Of a stretch of 64,000 bases of DNA, positions 7,720 through 14,978 are shown one piece after another. Under the pieces are notes generated by a model that was given only the letters and a program-made list of their open reading frames with translations, was not told the origin of the DNA and searched no databases. The stretch lies in assembly GCF_021026095.1 (NCBI RefSeq), contig NZ_JAJNCU010000002.1:328709-392708 (forward strand). Direction: 5' to 3'. The translations under genes and the position numbers were made by a program. The stretch's first letter is position 1. Each line of letters opens with the position of its first letter. Source of the stretch: Salinicoccus halitifaciens (GTDB lineage: Bacteria; Bacillota; Bacilli; Staphylococcales; Salinicoccaceae).

Positions 7720-8751
7720 ATGACCAAACAAAAACAGGCGCAGCTGAAAAAGGCTGTTATGCCCTATGCTAAGTCCCAGACAAAAACAAGCATTATACAA
7801 TTACTCAATACGATCGTGCCATTCTTTTTATTATGGTTCCTGGCATACCAGGCACTCAGTGTTTCGTTCTGGCTGAGCCTGCCATTCAGCATTCTTGCTG
7901 CAGGTTTCATGATACGTTCATTCATAATTTTCCATGACTGTGCGCACGGCTCATTTTTCAAAAATAAAAAGCTCAACAACTTTTTCGGTACATTCACCGG
8001 CGTCATCACGCATTTCGCATATGATAGATGGAAGACCGAACATGCGATGCACCATGCAACGAGCGGCAACCTCGACAAACGGGGCATCGGCGACATCTGG
8101 GTCATGACGGTGAAGGAATACGAAGAAGCAAGCAAGTGGAAGAAACTGCAGTACAGACTGTACCGTAACCCGATCGTGATGTTCGGCCTCGGACCGCTGC
8201 ATCTGTTCCTGAGTGCGAACCGCTTCAACCGCAAGGCGGCGAAACGGAAAGAGCGTTTGAACACGCACCTCATCACCTTGATACTGATTGCGATTTACCT
8301 CACCATCGGTTTCACATTGGGATGGCATGTCCTCCTCATGGTCCAGCTGCCGATCATCTACATCGCCGGAATGGCGGGCATCTGGCTGTTCTATGTACAG
8401 CACCAGTTCGAAGATTCCTATTTTGAAAATGAATCAGAGTGGGATTTCGTCAAGGCGGCAGTCGACGGCAGTTCATATTATAAACTGCCCAAGTGGCTCG
8501 AATGGATGACGGGCAGCATCGGATACCATCACGTCCACCATCTGGCACCTAGGGTCCCGAATTATCACCTTGAAGAGGCGCACGCTAATACACCGCCGCT
8601 GCATCAGGCGACGACAATCACACTGAAGACGAGCCTCGAATCGATCAAGTTCAGATTGTTCGATGAAGACCACAAGAAGTTCATCACATTCAAAGACTTG
8701 AAGCAGCGTGTTGCCCAAGGTAATATGAAGCACAGTGCGAGCACTCGCTGA
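7720..8751 (+). CDS. des: Membrane phospholipid/acyl-lipid desaturase
   Basis: A 343-residue diiron membrane desaturase. The three His boxes are HDCAH (72-76), HAMHH (108-112) and HHVHH (270-274), with four to five membrane helices around them. Homologues such as B. subtilis Des insert a cis double bond into acyl chains of membrane lipids on cooling, using O2 and an electron donor. Start 7720 is preferred over 7711 because GGGAG (7706-7710) is then nine bases away instead of touching the ATG. The sensor kinase and regulator genes desK and desR follow after a terminator and a separate promoter, reproducing the Bacillus thermosensing locus. Confidence 0.92.
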   Translation: MTKQKQAQLKKAVMPYAKSQTKTSIIQLLNTIVPFFLLWFLAYQALSVSFWLSLPFSILAAGFMIRSFIIFHDCAHGSFFKNKKLNNFFGTFTGVITHFAYDRWKTEHAMHHATSGNLDKRGIGDIWVMTVKEYEEASKWKKLQYRLYRNPIVMFGLGPLHLFLSANRFNRKAAKRKERLNTHLITLILIAIYLTIGFTLGWHVLLMVQLPIIYIAGMAGIWLFYVQHQFEDSYFENESEWDFVKAAVDGSSYYKLPKWLEWMTGSIGYHHVHHLAPRVPNYHLEEAHANTPPLHQATTITLKTSLESIKFRLFDEDHKKFITFKDLKQRVAQGNMKHSASTR

Positions 8752-8760
8752 AGTTGAATA

Positions 8761-8796
8761 AAGACCCGTCCATATACGGTATGGACGGGTCTTTTA
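8761..8796 (+). terminator. des terminator
   Basis: AAGACCCGTCCATA / TATGGACGGGTCTT hairpin followed by TTATAA, just after the des stop codon. Confidence 0.8.
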
Positions 8797-8800
8797 TAAT

Positions 8801-8827
8801 GTTTAAAGCGCTTTAAACTGGTATAAT
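8801..8827 (+). promoter_or_regulatory. desKR promoter with cre-like palindrome
   Basis: GTTTAAAGCGCTTTAAAC (8801-8818) is a perfect 18-base palindrome lying over the -35 region; TATAAT follows at 8822-8827. Its core AAAGCGCTTT equals the centre of catabolite-responsive elements bound by CcpA, although the outer G and C of the cre consensus are T and A here. It may place desKR under carbon control or bind another dimeric regulator. Confidence 0.5.
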
Positions 8828-8856
8828 TAGGCGAATCTTATGAAGGGGGCGGCACA

Positions 8857-9978
8857 ATGAGAGAGTGGTATCATCTGTTTGCCAAGAACACCGGACTCAG
8901 TCTGTATATATGGATCATCTTCTGCATACTGCCGTTCTACTTCATATTCCGTTCGACGTCAACTCCCGAGATCATCTTCGGAATCTCGGTGACCCTGTTG
9001 TTCTTTGCGGTGTTCTGGCTGACGTATAACGTGAAGGGACCGAAAATATATATCGGCCTCAGCATTGAATTCGCCATCAATATCATCATGACTTATTTGT
9101 TCGGATATGTGTACTTTGCACTGTTCATTGCATTTTATGTGGGCATCATACGTAACAGGGCGGGGTTCATATCCATGTATGTGATCCACCTTGTGACGAC
9201 GATCGCCGCGATGGTGGTCGGTTTCATCGGCGACTATTCTTTATTCATCAGCCATCTGCCATTTTTGATCATGACGGTGCTCGGCGTCATTTTGATTCCG
9301 ATCGGCAAACGGAGCCGCATCCAGACTGAAGAGCTGGAAGACCAGCTTGCGGATGCAAATCAGAAGATCGCAGAGCTTGCGATTGCTGATGAACGCAACC
9401 GGATCGCCCGTGACCTTCATGATACACTGGGTCAGAAACTGTCGATGATCGGCTTGAAAAGTGAACTGTCATCGAAACTGATTGATATAGATACTGTAAA
9501 AGCGAAAAATGAGCTGGAAGATATCCACCATACTTCAAGGCAGGCACTGAAAGAAGTCAGGGAATTGATCGGCAATATGAGGCATAATGGGCTTGCTGAA
9601 GAGCTGAAAAGGGTGGGGGACATTCTCGATACGGCAGGCATAGACCATGAAATAACGGTGGATGCAGAAATCGGCAAGATTCCCGAGCTGAGTGAAAACA
9701 TACTGAGCATGTGCTTAAAAGAAGCGGTCAACAATGTTATAAGACATGCGGGGGCAGACTACAGCTTCATAGAATTGTCCGAATCGAAAAGTGATCTTCT
9801 GCTGAAAGTATCCGATAACGGCACCCGTAACAAGCAATTTCTCAACGGTAACGGCCTGGACGGTATGAGGGAGAGGCTGTCATTTGTGAGCGGCGAGCTG
9901 CATATCACCCAGACGCCTGAAGGGTTCGAAATCAATGTCTCAGTGCCGAAAGTGCTGAAGGAAAGGGAGGAAGGATAA
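8857..9978 (+). CDS. desK: Thermosensor histidine kinase
   Basis: A 373-residue HisKA_3-type kinase closely following B. subtilis DesK. The N-terminal 150 residues hold about five membrane helices that sense bilayer thickness or order. They are followed by a coiled linker and the dimerisation/phosphoacceptor motif ARDLHDTLGQKLS, whose His is residue 188, the same number as in DesK. The ATPase domain shows the N box (EAVNNVIRHA) and a G box (NGLDGMRERL). Cold is expected to shift it from phosphatase to kinase and so phosphorylate DesR. It directly adjoins desR without a gap. Confidence 0.93.
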   Translation: MREWYHLFAKNTGLSLYIWIIFCILPFYFIFRSTSTPEIIFGISVTLLFFAVFWLTYNVKGPKIYIGLSIEFAINIIMTYLFGYVYFALFIAFYVGIIRNRAGFISMYVIHLVTTIAAMVVGFIGDYSLFISHLPFLIMTVLGVILIPIGKRSRIQTEELEDQLADANQKIAELAIADERNRIARDLHDTLGQKLSMIGLKSELSSKLIDIDTVKAKNELEDIHHTSRQALKEVRELIGNMRHNGLAEELKRVGDILDTAGIDHEITVDAEIGKIPELSENILSMCLKEAVNNVIRHAGADYSFIELSESKSDLLLKVSDNGTRNKQFLNGNGLDGMRERLSFVSGELHITQTPEGFEINVSVPKVLKEREEG

Positions 9979-10578
9979 ATGATACGTATAGTGCTTGCGG
10001 AAGATCAAAACCTGCTGCTCGGTGCGCTGGGTTCACTGCTGGATCTGGAAGATGATCTGGAAGTCGTCGGCAAAGCAGTGAATGGTGAAGAGGCGTTGAA
10101 ACTGGTCGAAGAACTGAAACCGGATGTCTGCCTCATGGATATAGAAATGCCGGTGATGACCGGTCTTGAAGCGGCCGAGAAGTTGAAGGACACCGACTGT
10201 AAAGTGATGATACTCACGACGTTTTTACGGCCCGGGTATTTCGAACGGGCGAAAAAAGCCAATGTGCGCGGGTATTTATTGAAAGACAGCCCGAGTGAGA
10301 CACTTGCCGATGCGATCCGGCAGATTACGGACGGCAAAAGGGTGTACTCCCCGGAACTGATCGATGTGGCATTTGAATTGGATAACCCGCTGACGAAGCG
10401 GGAGCAGGAGATCGTCCAGCATCTGGCTGAAGGTGAGCCAACGAAGACCATCGCCAAAAATTTGAGCCTGTCAAACGGGACCGTGAGGAATTACATCTCG
10501 ATTGTACTGGATAAACTTGGGGCAAAGAACAGGATTGAAGCCATCTCAAAGGCGAAGGATAAAGGCTGGCTGAAATAG
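9979..10578 (+). CDS. desR: Response regulator of the desaturase system
   Basis: A 199-residue NarL/FixJ-type regulator. Receiver domain 1-120 with acidic pocket Glu8-Asp9, phosphoacceptor Asp54 (MDIEMP), Thr in LTTF and Lys in LLKDSPSE. LuxR-type HTH near 135-190 with LTKREQEIVQHLAEG and GTVRNYISIVLDKL. Sequence and neighbours match B. subtilis DesR, which activates des. The start codon follows the desK stop directly and GGAAGG precedes it. Confidence 0.93.
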   Translation: MIRIVLAEDQNLLLGALGSLLDLEDDLEVVGKAVNGEEALKLVEELKPDVCLMDIEMPVMTGLEAAEKLKDTDCKVMILTTFLRPGYFERAKKANVRGYLLKDSPSETLADAIRQITDGKRVYSPELIDVAFELDNPLTKREQEIVQHLAEGEPTKTIAKNLSLSNGTVRNYISIVLDKLGAKNRIEAISKAKDKGWLK

Positions 10579-10619
10579 GGTAGAGATAACTGCGTGATAA
10601 GCTGAATAGGAGGGATTGC

Positions 10620-11090
10620 ATGTCAAAGAGAATTGATAAGGCAAGTGTCCTGATCGGTGCGCCGCAGGAGAGCATATACCAGTCGTTTGTAAAAGAGGAA
10701 GCGTTCAAGAGATGGATGGCCCCGCACGATATGACGATGGAAATTGAATCCTTCGATGCGGTTGAAGGCGGAACTTTCCGCGTCAACCTGATATACGATG
10801 ACAAAGAGACGGCGGGGAAGACGGCAGACAATGTCGACAGCTACACGGGTGTCTTTAAAACATTGGAGCCGTACAACCGCGTCATCTTCACCGTGGAATT
10901 CGATACCGATGACGAAAAGTATGAAGGCATCATGGAACAGGAATGGACGATGATCGGGCAGGGGAATGAAACGGAAGTCTTCGTGACATGCCGTAATGTG
11001 CCGGAAGGCGTCGACCAGGAAGTTCATGAAAGGGCGCTGATTGTTGCCCTGTACCGCCTGGCCGACCATCTCGGCGCAGAGATCAGATGA
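10620..11090 (+). CDS. SRPBCC / AHSA1-domain protein
   Basis: A 156-residue START-like (AHSA1) domain protein: N-terminal strand with IGAPQESIYQSFVKEEAFKRWMAP, glycine turn EGGTFRVNLIY, TGVFKTLEPYNRVIFTVEF, TEVFVTCRNVPEG, and the long C-terminal helix lining the pocket. Such domains bind hydrophobic ligands; many small bacterial members have no assigned ligand. AGGAGG precedes the ATG. It lies 41 bases after desR on the same strand and may be read through from desKR. A terminator follows. Confidence 0.8.
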   Translation: MSKRIDKASVLIGAPQESIYQSFVKEEAFKRWMAPHDMTMEIESFDAVEGGTFRVNLIYDDKETAGKTADNVDSYTGVFKTLEPYNRVIFTVEFDTDDEKYEGIMEQEWTMIGQGNETEVFVTCRNVPEGVDQEVHERALIVALYRLADHLGAEIR

Positions 11091-11096
11091 TCTATT

Positions 11097-11127
11097 ACCG
11101 GACACCATGAGGTGCCCGGTTTTTTAT
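11097..11127 (+). terminator. Terminator after the SRPBCC gene
   Basis: ACCGGACACC / GGTGCCCGGT hairpin with ATGA loop, followed by a T-run. Confidence 0.85.
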
Positions 11128-11140
11128 TGTGTTTTAAAAT

Positions 11141-11500
11141 GCGGCGTAAGGTTGGTGCTGAACTCGTGTGAAGGTTGCGAAAAGTGGTGCCGTATCCGCA
11201 AGGTTGACTCTGAAACCGGGTGAAGGCTGCGAAAAACAGTGCTGGATTCGCAAGGTTGACTCTGAAATCAAGCGAAGGTTGCGAAAAGTGGTGCCGTATT
11301 CGCAAGGTTGACTCTGAAATCAAGCGAAGGTTGCGAAAAGTGGTGCCGTATTCGCAAGGTTGACTCTGAAACCGGGTGAGGGTTGCGAAAAACAGTGTCG
11401 GATTCGCAAGGTTGGTGCTGAACCCGAATGAAGGTTGCGAAAAGTGGTGCCGTATCCGCAAGGTTGACTCTGAAATCAAGCGAAGGTTGCGAAAAAATAT
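11141..11500. repeat. Intergenic tandem array 2, six full 52-base units plus partial ends
   Basis: Units starting GAAGGTTGCGAAAA begin at 11170, 11222, 11274, 11326, 11378 and 11430, with a final partial unit at 11482 and a partial first one from 11141. Spacing is exactly 52. Each unit contains TTGCGAA and TTCGCAA (or a one-base variant) 20 bases apart, an inverted repeat. Two variants of the middle (AGTGGTGCCGTAT and ACAGTGCTGGAT) occur among the units, suggesting duplication of blocks. It fills the space between the SRPBCC terminator and the lipoprotein promoter. Confidence 0.9.
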
Positions 11501-11538
11501 GGATTCAAATAAAAACTCCCACCCTGTCGAATAGGGGG

Positions 11539-11544
11539 TATAAT
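11539..11544 (+). promoter_or_regulatory. -10 element of the lipoprotein gene
   Basis: TATAAT 47 bases before the start codon, immediately beyond the end of array 2. No strong -35 box is seen. Confidence 0.45.
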
Positions 11545-11585
11545 GTAAATGAGTATATTTACAATATGAGGGGTGGAGATCGTCA

Positions 11586-12503
11586 ATGCTGAGAAAATTT
11601 CTATTGCTTACGGGTATCGCACTGCTTGTTGCCTGCAGCGCAAATGAGACGGAAGAAGCGGTGGATGTTGAAGGGGAGCTTGTTGTGGAGGAAGCAGAGA
11701 GTACGGAGGTGGATGAGGCTTCAGAGTCTGCGGATAACGATGAATCAGAAGAGGCGGAATCTGCCGAAGCGGATGATGAAGCAGAAGCGGATTTGGCGGA
11801 AGTCGAGGTTGAAACCGTCGACGAGGAGATCGACATCACTGCTGCGAGTGAGGATAAGGCGGCTTTCGATCTGGTGAAGGATGATACGTTCACGAATGAG
11901 ACCGGGCAGGCGGTCTGGGAAAAGTATCAGGACATGACTGAAGAATACACGCTTAAGGACGTGTTCGATCCGGAAGGCAGTGGTTCTTCAAGCGCCGAGG
12001 TTGAGGAACTGATGTCTGATATGGAAATTGAACCGGACTCGATGGATCTCGGCAACGGGCATACTTTGATGATCTATCATTTCCCGGACGATGAGCTGGC
12101 CCACGAAAACGGGGAGCCGTTCATCATGGCGGACATGACTTTCATTTTCGATGAAGATGATCACCTCATCCATTCTTCGATTGCCCCGGGGTTTTACGAG
12201 CTGGACCTCTCCGGTACGCCGAATGCCGAGGATCTTGGGGATGTGATATCGATGGACGACCTCGCAGACGACCATGATCCGCAGGTGTTCGCGGTCGGTG
12301 AGATGCTGATCAATGAAGCAACGATTACGCAGGCTTTGATCCCCGTGGATGCGGATGACAATACGCTCGGGCTTTATGTCTACGCGCTCGGCGATACCAT
12401 CGTCTACAGCAACGGTGACCTGTTCTTCACCATCAGCGCGGATTTCCCGACGTATTCCTATCTTTATTTCCAGGACCTGGTCCAGGCCTATACAACCATG
12501 TAA
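11586..12503 (+). CDS. Acidic lipoprotein, unknown function
   Basis: 305 residues. Residues 1-17 are a lipoprotein signal with lipobox LVAC, so Cys17 would be lipidated and the protein anchored outside the membrane. Residues 18-80 are a low-complexity linker of Glu, Asp, Ala, Ser and Val, likely disordered and strongly negative. Residues about 85-305 form a folded domain with no motif I recognise; it includes repeated strand-like segments such as NGHTLMIYHFPDDE, ADMTFIFDEDD and GDTIVYSNGDLFFTI. The high acidity would suit a salt-exposed surface protein. It has its own promoter and terminator. Confidence 0.75.
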   Translation: MLRKFLLLTGIALLVACSANETEEAVDVEGELVVEEAESTEVDEASESADNDESEEAESAEADDEAEADLAEVEVETVDEEIDITAASEDKAAFDLVKDDTFTNETGQAVWEKYQDMTEEYTLKDVFDPEGSGSSSAEVEELMSDMEIEPDSMDLGNGHTLMIYHFPDDELAHENGEPFIMADMTFIFDEDDHLIHSSIAPGFYELDLSGTPNAEDLGDVISMDDLADDHDPQVFAVGEMLINEATITQALIPVDADDNTLGLYVYALGDTIVYSNGDLFFTISADFPTYSYLYFQDLVQAYTTM

Positions 12504-12506
12504 AAT

Positions 12507-12535
12507 AAAAACCTTCCTTCACGGAGGGTTTTATT
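12507..12535 (+). terminator. Lipoprotein gene terminator
   Basis: AAAACCTTCC / GGAGGGTTTT hairpin (one wobble pair) ending in TTTTATTT. Confidence 0.8.
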
Positions 12536-12647
12536 TGTGGAATCGGCTTTAATTTAATGATGGATCGCATGGTTTCCTATATAATGTGATGAAGAGATGT
12601 GCCTCACTGATGATCACCGGAAGAACAGGGAATAAGAGGTGTCTGAT

Positions 12648-13769
12648 TTGAATTTTTTAACGCGCCGTCTGAATATGATGCTGTCGGTTCTGATCATCGG
12701 ATTCCTGCCGCATCAGGAAATGACGGATTACATACCGCTGGAATCGCTTGAAAAAGATGAACAGATCGAAAATCTGATTTTTGAACGGATCGATCACGAG
12801 ACGCTGCATGGTGCCGTGTTCATGATTGAAAATGACGGTGAAGTGACGGAAGCTGCTTCCGGCAATCTGGATCTTGACACACCTATCAGCATCGCAAGCG
12901 TCACCAAGATGTTTACAGCGAGCGTCATCTTCCAGATGGTCGAGGCGGATATGCTCAGCCTGGATGATACGATCGACATGTATCTCACACCTGAGGAATA
13001 TTCGGGCCTTCATGTATATGAAGGGGCAGAGTACAGCGGGAGCATCACGATCAGCCAGCTGCTCAGCCATACGACGGGCCTCCCGGCCTATGCGGAGAGC
13101 GAAGCGGAAGGGCTGACCCTGGTCGAGGATTCGATCGATAACGGGGAAACGTTCACCTTCGAATCCAAATTGGACGACGCCAAAGGCAAGGGTGCCAGGT
13201 TCATCAACGGCACAGCTGCCTATTATGCAGACATCAATTATGATATATTGGGTGAGATCATCGAACGGGCCTCCGGCGGGACACTGGAATCCCAATATGA
13301 AAGCTATATATTCGAACCTCTCGGATTGTCAGATACGGAATTTGCGGATGACGCGGATACAGTGCCGCCCGTCACGGTCGGCGGGGAACCTAGGGACATT
13401 ACGCCGATCCTTGCCAATATGCGGGCAAGCGGGGGCATCGTGAGCACCGCATCCGACCTCCTCACATTCACGAAAGCATTTTTCGAAGGGGAGATGTTCG
13501 ACACCGCGTTCATCGAAACGGAGATGCAGGACATCCAGTTCCTGTTTCACCAGTACGGCAGCGGCGTGATGAAGTTTGATGTGACGGAGGAGATACCGAT
13601 GCTCAGGCTGTACCCGCTGACCGGCCATGCCGGGATCACCGGGAGCTTCGCCTTTTACAACGAATCACTCGATGCATACATCATCGGGACGACGAACCAG
13701 GCGGATGACCCGATGCTCACATATGAACTCATCCAGCAGTTTTTGGAAGTGACGGAAACAGAAGAATGA
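12648..13769 (+). CDS. Beta-lactamase-fold serine hydrolase (class C/PBP4*-like)
   Basis: About 373 residues of the beta-lactamase/AmpH/EstB family. It has an N-terminal hydrophobic segment (MMLSVLIIGFLP) as anchor or signal, the active-site SVTK (SxxK), a YAD segment (AAYYADINYDILGEII) where the family has YxN, and GHAG (the HxG/KTG-equivalent) near the C terminus. These enzymes act on D-amino-acid peptides, esters or beta-lactams outside the cell. Start: AAGAGGTG (12634-12641) gives ideal spacing to the TTG at 12648; a GTG at 12639 sits inside that site. It heads a run with two small membrane proteins. Confidence 0.82.
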   Translation: MNFLTRRLNMMLSVLIIGFLPHQEMTDYIPLESLEKDEQIENLIFERIDHETLHGAVFMIENDGEVTEAASGNLDLDTPISIASVTKMFTASVIFQMVEADMLSLDDTIDMYLTPEEYSGLHVYEGAEYSGSITISQLLSHTTGLPAYAESEAEGLTLVEDSIDNGETFTFESKLDDAKGKGARFINGTAAYYADINYDILGEIIERASGGTLESQYESYIFEPLGLSDTEFADDADTVPPVTVGGEPRDITPILANMRASGGIVSTASDLLTFTKAFFEGEMFDTAFIETEMQDIQFLFHQYGSGVMKFDVTEEIPMLRLYPLTGHAGITGSFAFYNESLDAYIIGTTNQADDPMLTYELIQQFLEVTETEE

Positions 13770-13782
13770 AAGGAATTGACAG

Positions 13783-14007
13783 ATGGACAGGATTAATAAA
13801 ACATCGCTCATACTCGGAGTGGTATGGGTGGTCGTATCATATCTGATGGTGACCCAGCTTTTATCGGAATGGTTCTACGCCCGTCCGGTATGGCTGATTC
13901 CGCTCACCATCATCGGCGGGGTCATCGTGATCAGGATATTATTCGATTACATACTCAAATACGATTTTTTCAATAAAAATTATAAGAAACGGGAGAGAGG
14001 GAAATGA
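13783..14007 (+). CDS. Small two-helix membrane protein (74 aa)
   Basis: Not recognised. Two hydrophobic helices (about residues 9-28 and 38-57) and a strongly basic tail ending KNYKKRERGK. GAAAGGA upstream. It starts 13 bases after the serine hydrolase and its stop overlaps the start of the next gene by four bases, so the three genes are probably one operon. Confidence 0.6.
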   Translation: MDRINKTSLILGVVWVVVSYLMVTQLLSEWFYARPVWLIPLTIIGGVIVIRILFDYILKYDFFNKNYKKRERGK

Positions 14008-14279
14008 GGAACGAGAACACGATGAAATATGTGATATCGGCATTGCTCGGAGTGGGTTTATTCGGCTTCCTCTACATCATCATGGAAGTCATCACCTTCT
14101 ACAGCTTCCCGAGGATGCTCGGCTCAATTGCGGTGGCACTGATCGGCGGCGGTGCGATCGGCACGATACTGCAGCGGCTGCCGGACAAAGATGAAAAGAA
14201 TACATGGAAATACTATGCTGTATGCTTCACGGTGATGGCCGTGATTGCATTTATATATGTCACGTTGGTCGACTACTGA
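14004..14279 (+). CDS. Small three-helix membrane protein (91 aa)
   Basis: Not recognised. Three hydrophobic segments (about residues 8-28, 36-55 and 70-89) with a short charged cytoplasmic loop (QRLPDKDEKNTWK). It is translationally coupled to the preceding 74-aa protein by ATGA and followed at once by a strong terminator. The two small proteins could form a complex with the serine hydrolase, an inference from layout only. Confidence 0.6.
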   Translation: MRNENTMKYVISALLGVGLFGFLYIIMEVITFYSFPRMLGSIAVALIGGGAIGTILQRLPDKDEKNTWKYYAVCFTVMAVIAFIYVTLVDY

Positions 14280-14312
14280 AAAACGTCCGGGGATGCCCCC
14301 GGACGTTTTTTC
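14280..14312. terminator. Bidirectional terminator
   Basis: AAAACGTCCGGGG / CCCCCGGACGTTTT around ATG, with T-runs in both directions, between convergent genes. Confidence 0.85.
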
Positions 14313-14703
14313 ATTCCTCATTCACTTTTTCAAGTATGAATCCGTCGATCTTGGACAGGTAATAAAAGACCGCCATGGCGAGGAAGACGATGAATGCGGT
14401 GGAGGTGAGGAAGTCATCGATGAAGAATATGACCGCCATCAGCGCAACGAAGAAGGCGGTGAAGATCCGGCTGTACTTCTTATTCGTTTTGATCACGACA
14501 TCATCGCCTTGTTCGACTTCCAGTGCATTGCTTTTCATGCCCTGCTGGCTGACCGTCAAAACCGCACGCCTGCGCTTCTTCGGCAGCTCGTAATGTCTTT
14601 CCTCAAGACGGTGGATCTTTTCAGCCTCCGCCCCGTCGATATATACATCCATGCCGGTGGCACTGCCGAACCAGCTTGTTTTCCTTGTCAATTTGAAAGA
14701 CAT
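14311..14703 (-). CDS. Two-helix membrane protein of the local paralogue family, copy 4
   Basis: 130 residues with the same plan as the cluster at 5596-7242: N-terminal MSFKLTRKTSWFG (compare SIRVVRKTGVFG of copy 1), a soluble beta-rich domain with an xxVxIDG turn, SNALEVEQGDDVVIK, two helices (about 77-94 and 97-116) and a final ILEKVNE strand. GAGGAG upstream fixes the start at 14703; an ATG 60 bases upstream has no binding site. It lies alone on the minus strand about 7 kb from its relatives. Function unknown. Confidence 0.72.
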   Translation of the reverse strand: MSFKLTRKTSWFGSATGMDVYIDGAEAEKIHRLEERHYELPKKRRRAVLTVSQQGMKSNALEVEQGDDVVIKTNKKYSRIFTAFFVALMAVIFFIDDFLTSTAFIVFLAMAVFYYLSKIDGFILEKVNEE

Positions 14704-14785
14704 AATAAACTCCTCAATCATATTTTCTGCATCAATATCTTTGATTATAACATGAAAAATCAAACGGCACAGTGAAGGTCAAAAT

Positions 14786-14812
14786 GTTTTAAAAACATCC
14801 CTTTTCGGGTAC
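14786..14812 (+). promoter_or_regulatory. Possible sigma-B promoter upstream of clpE
   Basis: GTTTTA-N15-GGGTAC (or TTTTAA with 14 bases) matches the general-stress promoter pattern well, 167 bases before clpE and upstream of the sigma-A promoter. Dual sigma-B and CtsR control of clp genes is known in Firmicutes. Confidence 0.45.
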
Positions 14813-14878
14813 ATAATAATGATACAAAGTGAGCAGCACCAAGGGTTTGAAGGTGTTTAAAAAGTATGAGCATCCGGG

Positions 14879-14906
14879 TTGATTTTCTCCTGAAACGGTG
14901 TATAAT
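14879..14906 (+). promoter_or_regulatory. clpE sigma-A promoter
   Basis: TTGATT and TATAAT separated by 16 bases, directly followed by the CtsR operator. Confidence 0.75.
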
Positions 14907-14914
14907 ATAGTTAT

Positions 14915-14931
14915 AGTCAAAGATAGTCAAA
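14915..14931 (+). promoter_or_regulatory. CtsR operator
   Basis: AGTCAAAGATAGTCAAA fits the CtsR heptad direct repeat (RGTCAAA-N3-RGTCAAA) and overlaps the expected transcription start. An overlapping third copy (GTCAAA) follows at 14932. CtsR would repress clpE until heat or protein stress inactivates it. Confidence 0.85.
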
Positions 14932-14978
14932 GTCAAAAACTTGACTGTCAATGAATCCAAAAAAGGAGGCGTTTAACC

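Noticed and set aside
14760..14960. 66-codon minus-strand frame upstream of clpE
   Set aside because: It overlaps the clpE promoter and CtsR operator, has no ribosome binding site and no recognisable features.
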